Positions 27,156 to 36,445 of a stretch of DNA of 64,000 bases are shown here, one piece after another. Every line of letters starts with the position of its first letter. Position 1 is the first letter of the stretch. Where the stretch lies: the NCBI RefSeq assembly GCF_018595675.2, contig NZ_CP092333.1:1078001-1142000 (forward strand), written 5' to 3'. Position numbers and translations under genes: made by a program. The notes under the pieces were generated by a model, which did not search any database, was not told the DNA's origin, and saw only the letters and a list, made by a program, of their open reading frames with translations. Origin of the DNA: Flavihumibacter fluvii. Its GTDB lineage: Bacteria > Bacteroidota > Bacteroidia > Chitinophagales > Chitinophagaceae.

Positions 27156-28265
27156 ATGTCGAACGCCCCACAACAGCAAGCTATCCTCGTACTCGAAGAT
27201 GGTTCGGTTCATTATGGTAAAGCCTTTGGAACCATTGGTACAACAACTGGTGAATTGTGTTTTAATACCGGGATGACCGGTTACCAGGAAGTATTTACTG
27301 ATCCCAGTTACTATGGACAGGTCATCATCATGACCAGCGTCCATGTGGGTAATTATGGCGTAAAAGATGAAGATATTGAGTCTTCATCAGTTAAAGTGCG
27401 GGGCATTGTTTCCCGCAATCTCGAAGAGCAGTTCAGTCGCCGGCTTGCCCAGGGTTCTTTGGATGAATACCTGAAAGCCAACAATATTGTGGCCATCGAT
27501 GGGGTGGATACGAGAGCCCTGACCGCAAAAGTTCGAAAGGAAGGCGCTATGAACTGTATTATATCATCTGCTATCAGCGATATAACTGAATTGAAAGCTA
27601 TATTGAAAGAAGTGCCTTCAATGGGGGGACTCGAACTCGCCAGTAAAGTCAGCACCGAAGCTCCCTATGAATTGGGTGATCCCAATAGCGATATCCGAAT
27701 TGCCGTACTTGATTATGGGGTGAAACAGCATATCCTGCATTGTATGGTGGATCGGGGTGCCTATGTTCGTGTACATCCAGCTTCAGCAAAACTTGCCGAC
27801 CTGAAAACGTTCAACCCTGATGGTTATTTTATCTCCAACGGACCTGGTGACCCGGCAGCCATGCCTTATGCGATTCAAACCGTTAAAGATGTTATCGCTG
27901 AAAATAAGCCCACCTTTGGAATATGCCTGGGCCACCAGTTATTGGCGCTGGCTAATGGTATCCCAACGTTTAAAATGCACCACGGACATCGTGGCCTCAA
28001 TCATCCTGTAAAGAACCTGCAAACGGGGAAATGCGAGATCACCACCCAAAACCATGGTTTTGGCGTTGATCCGGAAGCTGTAAAAAATGCAGCCCATATT
28101 GAGATAACGCACGTGAACCTCAATGACCATTCCATTGAAGGCATCAGGGTGAAAGATAAGCCTGCCTTCTCTGTGCAATACCATCCGGAAAGCACACCAG
28201 GTCCGCACGATAGCCGCTACCTCTTCGATGACTTCCTGTCTATGATCAAAAAAAGTAAAAACTAA
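27156..28265 (+). CDS. carA: Carbamoyl-phosphate synthase small subunit
   Basis: This 369-residue glutamine amidotransferase subunit feeds ammonia to CarB for carbamoyl phosphate, used in pyrimidine and arginine synthesis. The N-terminal CPSase domain is followed by a class I amidotransferase domain with SNGPGDP, the nucleophile Cys257 in FGICLGHQLLAL, and the His/Glu pair in YHPESTPGPHD. The start is the ATG at 27156 (MSNAPQQQAILVLEDGS). carB is not in the window. It lies between two terminators, so it is its own transcript. Confidence 0.96.
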   Translation: MSNAPQQQAILVLEDGSVHYGKAFGTIGTTTGELCFNTGMTGYQEVFTDPSYYGQVIIMTSVHVGNYGVKDEDIESSSVKVRGIVSRNLEEQFSRRLAQGSLDEYLKANNIVAIDGVDTRALTAKVRKEGAMNCIISSAISDITELKAILKEVPSMGGLELASKVSTEAPYELGDPNSDIRIAVLDYGVKQHILHCMVDRGAYVRVHPASAKLADLKTFNPDGYFISNGPGDPAAMPYAIQTVKDVIAENKPTFGICLGHQLLALANGIPTFKMHHGHRGLNHPVKNLQTGKCEITTQNHGFGVDPEAVKNAAHIEITHVNLNDHSIEGIRVKDKPAFSVQYHPESTPGPHDSRYLFDDFLSMIKKSKN

Positions 28266-28271
28266 TATAAT

Positions 28272-28297
28272 ACCGCCTTTAACCAGGCGGTTTTTTT
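28272..28297 (+). terminator. Rho-independent terminator after carA
   Basis: ACCGCC and GGCGGT enclose an 8-nt loop and are followed by seven T residues, 6 bp after the carA stop. Confidence 0.9.
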
Positions 28298-28423
28298 ATG
28301 AATGACCAGTTTTTTTAGCAGCAAACCTATTGACTTTTAGGCCGCACCGTGTGACAGTATGGGTGGAAATTTATCAGTCTTTTTATTTATGCCTTACTAA
28401 CCTAATTCTATTATTTTTATAGT

Positions 28424-28849
28424 ATGACCATTGCTATCATCAACGGACCAAACCTTAATCTGCTGGGAAAGCGGGAACCCGGAGTTTACGGATCAAAGGA
28501 TTTTGAGTCTTACCTGGAAGAAATGCGCTTGCTGTTCCCTGGTGTAGAACTTATTTACTTTCAATCCAATGTTGAAGGTGAACTCATCAATGAGCTCCAG
28601 CGGGTGGGCTTTACCGTTAGTGGCATTGTTATGAACCCGGGTGGTTATACCCATACCTCGGTAGCCATTGGAGATGCCATTGCTGCTATTCAGGCACCCG
28701 TTGTGGAAGTGCATATCAGTAATATTCATGCCCGGGAAGAATTCCGCCATATTTCACATGTATCCGCAAAGGCAGCGGGTACCATATGCGGGCTTGGACT
28801 AACCGGATATGAACTGGCTATTCGCTTTTTATTACATCGGCTGGCTTAG
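28424..28849 (+). CDS. aroQ: 3-dehydroquinate dehydratase, type II
   Basis: This 141-residue dodecameric type II enzyme converts 3-dehydroquinate to 3-dehydroshikimate in the shikimate pathway. INGPNLNLLGKREPGVYG carries the active-site loop, FQSNVEGELI and MNPGGYTHTSVAIGDAI follow, and EVHISNIHAREEFRH holds the catalytic His. It stands alone, and its 3' end overlaps the convergent BNR-repeat gene by 32 bp. Confidence 0.96.
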   Translation: MTIAIINGPNLNLLGKREPGVYGSKDFESYLEEMRLLFPGVELIYFQSNVEGELINELQRVGFTVSGIVMNPGGYTHTSVAIGDAIAAIQAPVVEVHISNIHAREEFRHISHVSAKAAGTICGLGLTGYELAIRFLLHRLA

Positions 28850-31361
28850 GTAAAACCATTGCCTGCAGCGCATCCAGCTTGCCGATATACAAGCTGCGGC
28901 CATGAGTGCCCAAAACAATTTCATTGGCCCTTTTCTGGATAGCAATATCGTGCACCGGCACGGATGCCGGTAAGCCTTTATTCAACGTCATAAAACCTTG
29001 CCCGCCATCAATACTGGCATATAATCCACCATCTGTACCCACATAGATGATGCGCTCTGATTTCGGATCCTCCCTGATCACATTAACCGGTTCCATCGGC
29101 AAATCATTCCCGATCTGCCTCCAGTTGCTGCCAAAATCCTCACTCACAAAAACATAGGCATTAAAATGGTCATTGCGATAACCATTCAGAGTTACATATA
29201 CCCGGCCTTCTTTCCAGGTACTGGCAAGCACCCTTGATACAAATAATCCCTGTGGTAATCCTGCATTTTTTTTAGCTGGCTTACCTAGGTTGTTCCAGGA
29301 ATAGCCACCGTCTCGGCTCAGCTGGATATTTCCATCATCCGTACCAATGTATAGAAGTCCAAAATGAAGGGGCGATTCACTGATCGTGGTGATGGTTCCG
29401 AAGGGTACATCACCAGGGCGGGCGCCATTGCTGAGATCATTACTTAAGGTCTGTAACCGGTCACCTTTCGCCAATGAACGATGAAAACGATTTGACCCGA
29501 TGTACAGGACATCGCTGTTATGTGAGCTGAGTAGGATAGGCGTTTGCCAGTTAAACCTTAGTGGATATTCGCCCATAACATGCCTTGGACGAATGGGCAC
29601 ATCTGTTTTCTGCAGCAGGTTGAATCGGTAATAATATCCAAACTGGGACCCGGAATATACTGTACTATTGTCACGAGCATCTACCTGCACCTGCATGCCA
29701 TCGCCACCGTTCAATCTTTTAAATCCATATTCGCCACTATCTATCCAATCGGGACTTTCTTCATTGGTGGATGGTCCATACCAACTGCCATTATCCTGCA
29801 ATCCGCCATATATCCTGTATGGCATGGTGCTGTCTACCGCTATGGCATAATATTGGGCAACTGCAGGTGTATTCGCTTTAAACCAGTTGGCCCCGTTATC
29901 ATAACTGATATTGCAACCACCATCATTGCCATTAATGATGTGACTGTCTTTTTTCGGGTTGATCCATAATGCATGATGATCGGCATGTACATTACCCTTA
30001 TCGATCGTTGAAAAAGTTTTACCACCATCTGCAGAAAGCTGGGCACTATATCCCAGTATGAATATTTTTTCGGTATTTATTGGTGATACATAAATTTTTG
30101 AGAAATAATAACCATATGTAGAAAATATGTTGATGGGTTTTGTATTTGTTTTATTCCATTGTTTTCCGCCATCATCAGACCTGTACACCTCACATCCTGT
30201 TACAGATTTATTCTGGAAGCCATCATCTACAAACAGGTAATCATATAATGCTGTGGGCTTTATTGTTTCCTTCCTTACCATGTCTTTTAGCGAAGCAACC
30301 GAGTATTGTTCCGGTACATAGTTCACTTTCAAAAAGTTTGCGAGTTTTTTATCATCCAATGCATCGAAGTCCATCTTGCTAAGTCCTTTCAATTCACTTA
30401 ACTGGTACATGGTATCCGATATTTTTTTCCCGGTATCCGGTAACGGGATCTGGTTATCCACCACCGCATAAATAACTTGGGGATCCTTTGGTGAAACAGC
30501 AATCCCGATTCTACCAACACCTGGTCCATTAATGAAACCGGAAGATGGCCCACTAACCAGGCTCCAGTGTTCACCGCCGTCTTGTGACCTGTAAATGCCG
30601 CTGGTGTTGCCAGATTCTTCAAAGTTCCATGCAGTTCTGGTACGGTGCCAGGCAGCGGCAAATAATTCCCTGGGATTAGCCGGGTTGATATCCAGGTCCA
30701 CCACACCAGTATTCTCGTCTATAGCTAAGGTTTGTGTCCAGTTTTTCCCACCATCACTGGTCTTATATACGCCCCGTTCTTTATTGGGCGAATATAAATG
30801 CCCTAGTACTGCTACCCAGGCCGTGTTGGGATCAATAGGATCTAACTGGATCTTCCCGATATGGTGCGATTCAGGTAGTCCGGCATAGGTCCAGTTTTTT
30901 CCATTATCCCTGCTTTTATACACCCCAATACCTGCATAGGAAGACCGGCTGCTATTAACCTCCCCGGTTCCCACCCAGATGATCCGTTCGCTGCTGGTCC
31001 AGTTCACTGCAATATCACCAATGCCGATAACCTGTTCACTGTCAAAAATCGGGACGAAGGACTGCCCGTTATTTTGGGTATACCATAAACCTCCAGTAGC
31101 ATAAGCGAGGTAAAATTCTGTCGGATCTGCCGGATTCGCATCAATATCCACTACGCGGCCACTCATGACAGATGGGCCGATATTCCGGAAGGGTAGATCA
31201 GGAATTCCGGCCCTGGTCGCCAAAGCCTGCCGCTTTTGCAAACTTTTAAGACGGTCTGCCGCGGGTGTTGGCTGGATTTGGCTATAGCTTTGCAGTGATA
31301 AGAGCAAACCAGCAATAACGGCATATTTGTTGGAGGATATTCGTGTAGAAAGAAATAACAT
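28818..31361 (-). CDS. Exported sortilin-like/BNR-repeat beta-propeller protein
   Basis: This 847-residue exported protein has a signal peptide (YAVIAGLLLSLQSYSQ) and many Asp-box/BNR-type repeats of the VPS10/sortilin or xyloglucanase-like propeller class. Examples are YKSRDNGKNWTYAG, YKTSDGGKNWTQTL, YRSQDGGEHWSLVSG, LSRDGGYSWNNLG and VSEDFGSNWRQIG. Proteins of this kind are usually annotated as glycosyl hydrolases, but I see no proven catalytic site. It is shorter than many relatives, which exceed 1000 residues. A surface or periplasmic binding role is possible. Confidence 0.8.
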   Translation of the reverse strand: MLFLSTRISSNKYAVIAGLLLSLQSYSQIQPTPAADRLKSLQKRQALATRAGIPDLPFRNIGPSVMSGRVVDIDANPADPTEFYLAYATGGLWYTQNNGQSFVPIFDSEQVIGIGDIAVNWTSSERIIWVGTGEVNSSRSSYAGIGVYKSRDNGKNWTYAGLPESHHIGKIQLDPIDPNTAWVAVLGHLYSPNKERGVYKTSDGGKNWTQTLAIDENTGVVDLDINPANPRELFAAAWHRTRTAWNFEESGNTSGIYRSQDGGEHWSLVSGPSSGFINGPGVGRIGIAVSPKDPQVIYAVVDNQIPLPDTGKKISDTMYQLSELKGLSKMDFDALDDKKLANFLKVNYVPEQYSVASLKDMVRKETIKPTALYDYLFVDDGFQNKSVTGCEVYRSDDGGKQWNKTNTKPINIFSTYGYYFSKIYVSPINTEKIFILGYSAQLSADGGKTFSTIDKGNVHADHHALWINPKKDSHIINGNDGGCNISYDNGANWFKANTPAVAQYYAIAVDSTMPYRIYGGLQDNGSWYGPSTNEESPDWIDSGEYGFKRLNGGDGMQVQVDARDNSTVYSGSQFGYYYRFNLLQKTDVPIRPRHVMGEYPLRFNWQTPILLSSHNSDVLYIGSNRFHRSLAKGDRLQTLSNDLSNGARPGDVPFGTITTISESPLHFGLLYIGTDDGNIQLSRDGGYSWNNLGKPAKKNAGLPQGLFVSRVLASTWKEGRVYVTLNGYRNDHFNAYVFVSEDFGSNWRQIGNDLPMEPVNVIREDPKSERIIYVGTDGGLYASIDGGQGFMTLNKGLPASVPVHDIAIQKRANEIVLGTHGRSLYIGKLDALQAMVLPKPADVIKSE

Positions 31362-31406
31362 ATTCCGCTTGGTTTCGTTAATAGTCTATCATCAAACATA
31401 CTAACA

Positions 31407-32069
31407 ATGCGTTGGATTCTACTTTTGGCCCTCTTGATTTCAGGCAGCAGCTATGCGCAGTGGAAGGATTATATGATTGGTGTTAAAGGCGATACCTTGA
31501 ACAAGGTAGATCTAAAGGGGAAAAAACAGGGCCCCTGGATCAATCGCTATGAGTCCGTCCGCGGCGAACCGGGTTTTGAAGAGGAAGGCGAATATTATGA
31601 TGATCGGAAGGAGGGTAATTGGAGAAAATTCAATATGACGGGTGATTTATTAGCCATTGAGAATTACCATTGGGGCTTTCTGGATGGTACAAGCCAGTAC
31701 TTTAATCTGGCCGGCAACCTCATCAGGGAAGAGAGCTGGCGTGCATTTAATCCAGATAAAGCCTATGATACCCTGGATGTGGAAGATGTTATGAATCCGG
31801 GTAATTACAATTCGGTGATTGTTAAGAATGAGGGATCTTCATTAAGGCATGGAACATGGTCTTATTATAATGATGGGATGGCTTTCAAAACGGAATTTTA
31901 CCGTCTTGGCAAGCTCGAACAGGGAAATGCAGCACCGCCAACATTAGGAAGCGATACGCTGGTAGTTTCCAGTAACAGGAAACCAAAAGAAGTACTTGAA
32001 TTCGAGAAAAAGAATGCCGGCAAGAAGAAAGTTAAAGTGCGCGATGGCGCGGTCAGCTACATTCCATAA
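31407..32069 (+). CDS. Exported MORN-like repeat protein (YwqK-type)
   Basis: This is a 220-residue protein with a signal peptide (MRWILLLALLISGSSYAQ). It has repeats of the MORN/YwqK type built around GxWxxYxxxG: GKKQGPWINRYES, DDRKEGNWRKFNMTGDL, FLDGTSQYFNLAGNLI and SLRHGTWSYYNDG. Automatic annotations often call this family antitoxin, but here there is no toxin partner and the protein is exported, so I do not support that. Function is unknown. It is convergent with the esterase (1-bp gap). Confidence 0.72.
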   Translation: MRWILLLALLISGSSYAQWKDYMIGVKGDTLNKVDLKGKKQGPWINRYESVRGEPGFEEEGEYYDDRKEGNWRKFNMTGDLLAIENYHWGFLDGTSQYFNLAGNLIREESWRAFNPDKAYDTLDVEDVMNPGNYNSVIVKNEGSSLRHGTWSYYNDGMAFKTEFYRLGKLEQGNAAPPTLGSDTLVVSSNRKPKEVLEFEKKNAGKKKVKVRDGAVSYIP

Positions 32070-32070
32070 C

Positions 32071-32883
32071 CTACTCAGCTTCCCAGCCTTTCCGAAAAAA
32101 CAACAGCTGGTATTCCACAGCATTTTTCCAGTAATCCCATGTGTGTTTACCTGGTCTTTCTGCATAATCGTGGGCGATCTTTCGCTCTACGAGGCGCTTG
32201 TGCACATTCCGGTTAACCGGCAATAAATAATCATCAAGGCCACATTCGATGGCCAGCCTGATTTTACCTGCCTGTAAGCTATCCGATACATTGAATGCCA
32301 TGAATTTATCCCAGTTCACACTGCAACAGCTGCTATCTGCCACTTTTTTGCTGATGGGGCTGCTTTTTGAAAACGGCTTGAGGTCAAGCACACCGCTCAT
32401 ACTTCCTGCGGCACTGAACAGGTTCATATGCCTGCTGGCCAGGAAAAAAGCCCCAAATCCGCCCATGCTCAATCCGCTGATAGCCCTGAACTTTCTTTCA
32501 TTCAGGGTAGGGTAATGGGTCTCTACATAGGGCATCAGTTCTGAAATAAAATGGGTTTCAAAACGTGAACTGCTGTCGAGCGGATTATCAAAATATAAGG
32601 TAGTATAACCACCATCCGGGCAGACAATGATACACCCGTATTTGTCAGCCAGTAGTTTGAGCTGGGGTACTTTGGTGATCCACAACGCAAAATTGCCCCC
32701 AAAGCCATGAAGGAGGTAAAGCACAGGAAAAGCTTTGGTAGAGGATGTTTGGGCCGGAGCGATAACAACAGATTTAACTTCCCGTTTCATGGAAGCGCTA
32801 TACACCCTGATTGTATCCACTGTCGACGCATTGCCCACAGATGCCAGTAATAACATTCCTGCCAACAAGAAATACATACGCAT
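32071..32883 (-). CDS. Exported alpha/beta-hydrolase esterase (esterase D/antigen 85-like)
   Basis: This is a 270-residue secreted serine esterase. A signal peptide (MYFLLAGMLLLASVGNAS) precedes an alpha/beta-hydrolase domain. The oxyanion segment is VLYLLHGFGGNFALW, the nucleophile elbow is GLSMGGFGAFF, and a late His lies in GKHTWDYW. This arrangement matches the S-formylglutathione hydrolase/feruloyl esterase group. I use the ATG at 32883, since 22 further upstream codons are unlike a signal sequence. The substrate is unknown. Confidence 0.85.
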   Translation of the reverse strand: MRMYFLLAGMLLLASVGNASTVDTIRVYSASMKREVKSVVIAPAQTSSTKAFPVLYLLHGFGGNFALWITKVPQLKLLADKYGCIIVCPDGGYTTLYFDNPLDSSSRFETHFISELMPYVETHYPTLNERKFRAISGLSMGGFGAFFLASRHMNLFSAAGSMSGVLDLKPFSKSSPISKKVADSSCCSVNWDKFMAFNVSDSLQAGKIRLAIECGLDDYLLPVNRNVHKRLVERKIAHDYAERPGKHTWDYWKNAVEYQLLFFRKGWEAE

Positions 32884-32969
32884 GAAACTGCATTTAGTTA
32901 AAAATAAGGGATTTGCCAATACCTGGAATTGTATTAACTTTGATATCATTATAATATCAAAATGATTTT

Positions 32970-33833
32970 ATGGAAAAGATTACACGGCCCGTTTCCGGAT
33001 ACCTTGCTTTGTTGCTTGTTTTGCTCTGCATAGGTTCTGGAGTATTTCTTGCAATGCATCATAGTGACAATCAAAACAAGATTATTCTTGCTATTGTTCT
33101 GTTGCTTGGTGGGATTTTCCTGGCTGCCGGACTTCTGGTGAACCAGCCCAACCAGGCCCGGGTACTCACTTTTTTTGGAAAATATGTGGGTACGGCGCGG
33201 GAGAATGGGTTATTGTTTGTAAATCCATTGTATAAAAAACAAAAGATTTCCTACCGTTCTGAGAACCTGGAAAGTTCCCGGTTAAAAGTGAACGATAAGA
33301 TGGGGAATCCTATTGAGATTGCCGCAGTTATAGTATGGAAAGTGGCAGATACCTATAAGGCCTGTTTTGAAGTGCAGGATTTTGGGCAATATGTAAAAAT
33401 CCAAAGTGAAGCTGCCGTAAGGCACCTGGCTACCAGTTTTCCATATGACCATATGGAAGGTGAACATGTTGATATCACCTTAAGGGGTGGAGGCGATAAA
33501 GTGAATGAGTTGCTGGAGCAGGAATTAAATGACCGGCTTTCCCCTGCTGGTATCCATGTGGAAATCGCCCGGATCAGCCACCTGGCTTATGCGCCTGAAA
33601 TTGCAGGTGCCATGCTGCAAAGGCAACAGGCTGCGGCTATTGTTGCTGCAAGATTCAAGATCGTGGAAGGTGCTGTTGGCATGGTCGAACTTGCATTGGA
33701 GCAATTGTCAAAAAAGGAAATTGTTCATTTGGATGAAGAAAGAAAAGCGGCTATGGTCAGTAACCTGATGGTGGTATTGTGCGGAGAGAAAGCTGCAACT
33801 CCGGTGTTAAATACCGGAACATTATATCAATAA
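32970..33833 (+). CDS. SPFH/band-7 membrane protein
   Basis: This 287-residue protein has two N-terminal transmembrane helices (LALLLVLLCIGSGVFLAM and ILAIVLLLGGIFLAAGLLV). An SPFH (stomatin/prohibitin/flotillin) domain follows (RVLTFFGKYVGTARENGLLFVNPL to RISHLAYAPEIAGAMLQRQQA in two parts). Such proteins form oligomeric membrane assemblies that organise lipids or proteases. A ribbon-helix-helix protein gene starts 15 bp after the stop. The paired occurrence suggests linked function. Confidence 0.88.
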   Translation: MEKITRPVSGYLALLLVLLCIGSGVFLAMHHSDNQNKIILAIVLLLGGIFLAAGLLVNQPNQARVLTFFGKYVGTARENGLLFVNPLYKKQKISYRSENLESSRLKVNDKMGNPIEIAAVIVWKVADTYKACFEVQDFGQYVKIQSEAAVRHLATSFPYDHMEGEHVDITLRGGGDKVNELLEQELNDRLSPAGIHVEIARISHLAYAPEIAGAMLQRQQAAAIVAARFKIVEGAVGMVELALEQLSKKEIVHLDEERKAAMVSNLMVVLCGEKAATPVLNTGTLYQ

Positions 33834-33848
33834 TGTAAATCCATTATC

Positions 33849-34034
33849 GTGTCTGAAAAAAAGAGTTTTGTATTAAGGCTGGATGAATCCATGTACGAGT
33901 TGCTGGAGAAATGGGCGTCGGATGAATTTCGCAGTGTTAACGGACAACTGGAGTGGATCATCCAGCAACAATTGAAAACGGTTGGCCGGTGGAAGGAACC
34001 GGAGAAGTCCGGTGCTGTTCCAAAAAAGAAATAA
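33849..34034 (+). CDS. Arc-type ribbon-helix-helix protein
   Basis: This is a 61-residue protein with a GTG start at 33849. The segment KSFVLRLDESMYELLEKWA followed by SDEFRSVNGQLEWIIQQQL matches the Arc/MetJ ribbon-helix-helix fold, normally a dimeric DNA-binding protein. The tail is Lys-rich. It directly follows the SPFH gene and precedes a strong terminator, so the two form a bicistronic unit. It could repress its own operon, or it may have been recruited as an adaptor to the SPFH assembly. Confidence 0.85.
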   Translation: MSEKKSFVLRLDESMYELLEKWASDEFRSVNGQLEWIIQQQLKTVGRWKEPEKSGAVPKKK

Positions 34035-34036
34035 AA

Positions 34037-34065
34037 AAGGAGGCCGTTAACGGCCTCCTTTTTTT
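34037..34065. terminator. Perfect-palindrome terminator
   Basis: The 24 bases at 34037-34060 are a perfect palindrome (AAGGAGGCCG, TTAA, CGGCCTCCTT) flanked by A and T runs. It serves both the plus-strand SPFH/RHH unit and the minus-strand M1 peptidase gene. Confidence 0.9.
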
Positions 34066-34069
34066 ATAC

Positions 34070-36445
34070 CTAAAATGCTTTTTTCTCTTTCTTTTTTTCT
34101 TCTGCTTTTTGCATGGGTGTTATTCCCGTGCTTTGCCCGCGGGCGCCTTGTTTCAATTTATATAACTGGAATTTACTGGGTTCAGAAATTGTTCCCCAGG
34201 TATTGTTGTTTTCATTGATATCGGCTGTTTCGCGCATTGGGTCGAGTTTGATTGACTTAACTTCCTTGTCTTTCATGTACACCTTGGTGACTTTACCTTC
34301 GTCCTTCCTCCAGATCTGGGCAGGAATGCGATCTACTTCTTTTGTGCCGTCGGCATAAGTGAACTCGACAATGATTGGCATAACTAATCCGCCTTTATTG
34401 GAGAATGCAATTTCATACAAATGCTTCCCACTGTATTTTTTTTGCAATTCCTCATCTGCTTTCTGCACATTACTTTGTGATGGTACTTCATAGCTGGCCG
34501 TATCAACAGGCTCAATGCCACGGGCATAACGCCAGTAGAAATCACGCAGGCTGGTATCCGCATCAGTTGCAAATACGATATTCTTATCCTCCCTGTTACG
34601 GACCTTTGAAATATCTTCAAATTCATTCACCTGCGGTTTTGCCAGTTTTATTTTTCTGGTTGCGCCGGCTGCCTGACCGGTAGGCTCACCAAATTCAGGT
34701 TGCAGGTGGCGTACAGTATCGATGGCAATATCAGTGGCATCAGTGCTGTAGAACCAGCCTCTCCAGAACCAGTCAAGGTCTTCACCACTGGCATCTTCAA
34801 GGGTGCGGAAAAGGTCAGCAGGTGTAGGGTGTTTAAATGCCCAGCGACGTGCATATTCCTTAAAGGCATAATCAAAGAGCTCTCGGCCCATGATGGTTTC
34901 ACGCAATATGTTTAAACCAGTTGCAGGTTTTGAATAAGCATTGGGCCCAAACTGGATGATATTTTCGCTATTGGTCATAATGGGTTCCAACTGGTCCTTC
35001 GGCAATTTCATATAATCTGCTATATAGGCAGCGGGTCCGCGTCGCGATGGGAATTTGTTGTCCCAGAGTTCTTCTGTCAGGTATTCCACAAAAGTATTTA
35101 ATCCTTCATCCATCCAGCTCCACTGACGCTCATCACTATTCACAATCATGGGAAAGAAGTTGTGACCTACTTCATGGATAATTACACCCAGCATACCATA
35201 CTTGGTGTTTTCACTGTACGTACCATCTGGTGCAGTCCGGCCATAGTTGAAACAGATCATTGGGTATTCCATTCCATTTGCTGCTTCAACACTCTGGGCT
35301 ACGGGGTATGGATAAGGGATAGAGAATTTTGAATAGGTTTTTATAGTATGTGCTACTGCCTTGGAAGAGAATGGACGATAGAGTCCATAAGCTTCTTTGC
35401 CATAAAAACTCATACACATCACTTTCTTTCCTTCAACATTTGCCGGGATGCCATCCCAGATAAATTTGCGGGAAGAGGTCCATGCGAAATCCCGTACATT
35501 ATCTGCTTTGAAGATCCAGGTCTTCTTCGCCTTGCTTTTTGTTTTCTCTGCCGCTTTAGCTTCCTCAAGGGTTACCATCTCAACAACATCCTTGGCAGTC
35601 TGCGCTTTCTGCCATCGGGCGAACTGCGTTGGCGTAAGCACTTGCTGGTAGTTCTGGCACTCACCGGTAGAACCGACCATATGATCGGCCGGCACTGTCA
35701 TTTGCACTTTGAAATTGCCAAAGGTGAGCGCAAACTCACCGCGTCCGGTGAACTGGTGGTTCTGCCAACCCTGGAAATCACTATAGACACACAAACGGGG
35801 ATACCATTGTGCGATCGTGAAAAGGTGGTTGCCATCTTCCGGGAAATATTCATAACCACCACGGCCACCCTGTGCCATGCGGTCACTGATCTTATAATTC
35901 CAGTCAACCTTAAACACGAATTTCTGTCCGGGTTTCAAAGCTGCCGGTAATTCTACACGCATCATGGTTTTATTCACGGTATAATTCAGCGGCTTGCCCA
36001 GGGCATCAGTGATTTTCTTGAGGTTTACACCAAAATCATTTTTTGATTCTTCCAGTCCCTGGATCATGCGGTCAACGGTTTGTTTACCCATTGTACTGGC
36101 ATCCTGGTAATTTGCATTTTTTTCACTGCTGTGCTCATTCTCGTCAAGTTGCAGCCACAAGTAAGTGAGTACGTCTGGGGAGTTGTTATAATACGTTACG
36201 GTTTCACTGCCTGTTAACAGGAGTTTCGCCTCATCCAGTTCGCATTTAATATCATAATCTGCGCGCTGTTGCCAGTATTTAGGGCCCGGTGCACCGCTGG
36301 CAGTGCGGTATTCATTGGGTGTTGGCAGGCTGGTGCCCAACTGCTCAAACTTATTCCCATGGTTAGAACCCGGATTGTTCTGAATGTTCTGGGCATTTGC
36401 TGCTCCGGCAAATATACCCAGGCATGCAAAGAGTAGTCTTCTCAT
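34070..36445 (-). CDS. Exported M1-family metallopeptidase
   Basis: This is a 791-residue exported zinc aminopeptidase-like protein. The signal peptide MRRLLFACLGIFAGAANAQ starts at the ATG at 36445. The zinc site is H424-E425-xx-H428 with E447 in DEGLNTF, and the substrate-binding loop reads AANGMEYPMICF. An N-terminal M1 beta-domain and a long beta-rich C-terminal region (KGGLVMPIIVEFTYADG) are present, as in related leukotriene-A4-hydrolase-like proteins. The start overlaps the HupE/UreJ stop by 4 bp, so translation is coupled. Confidence 0.9.
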   Translation of the reverse strand: MRRLLFACLGIFAGAANAQNIQNNPGSNHGNKFEQLGTSLPTPNEYRTASGAPGPKYWQQRADYDIKCELDEAKLLLTGSETVTYYNNSPDVLTYLWLQLDENEHSSEKNANYQDASTMGKQTVDRMIQGLEESKNDFGVNLKKITDALGKPLNYTVNKTMMRVELPAALKPGQKFVFKVDWNYKISDRMAQGGRGGYEYFPEDGNHLFTIAQWYPRLCVYSDFQGWQNHQFTGRGEFALTFGNFKVQMTVPADHMVGSTGECQNYQQVLTPTQFARWQKAQTAKDVVEMVTLEEAKAAEKTKSKAKKTWIFKADNVRDFAWTSSRKFIWDGIPANVEGKKVMCMSFYGKEAYGLYRPFSSKAVAHTIKTYSKFSIPYPYPVAQSVEAANGMEYPMICFNYGRTAPDGTYSENTKYGMLGVIIHEVGHNFFPMIVNSDERQWSWMDEGLNTFVEYLTEELWDNKFPSRRGPAAYIADYMKLPKDQLEPIMTNSENIIQFGPNAYSKPATGLNILRETIMGRELFDYAFKEYARRWAFKHPTPADLFRTLEDASGEDLDWFWRGWFYSTDATDIAIDTVRHLQPEFGEPTGQAAGATRKIKLAKPQVNEFEDISKVRNREDKNIVFATDADTSLRDFYWRYARGIEPVDTASYEVPSQSNVQKADEELQKKYSGKHLYEIAFSNKGGLVMPIIVEFTYADGTKEVDRIPAQIWRKDEGKVTKVYMKDKEVKSIKLDPMRETADINENNNTWGTISEPSKFQLYKLKQGARGQSTGITPMQKAEEKKKEKKAF

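Noticed and set aside
31407-32069. Reading the MORN/YwqK-type protein as an antitoxin
   Set aside because: It has a signal peptide and no toxin gene beside it; the repeats alone do not support a toxin-antitoxin role.
35348-35950. A 200-codon plus-strand frame inside the M1 peptidase region
   Set aside because: It is the antisense of a conserved peptidase; its composition (Cys-, Phe- and His-rich) is that of a shadow frame.
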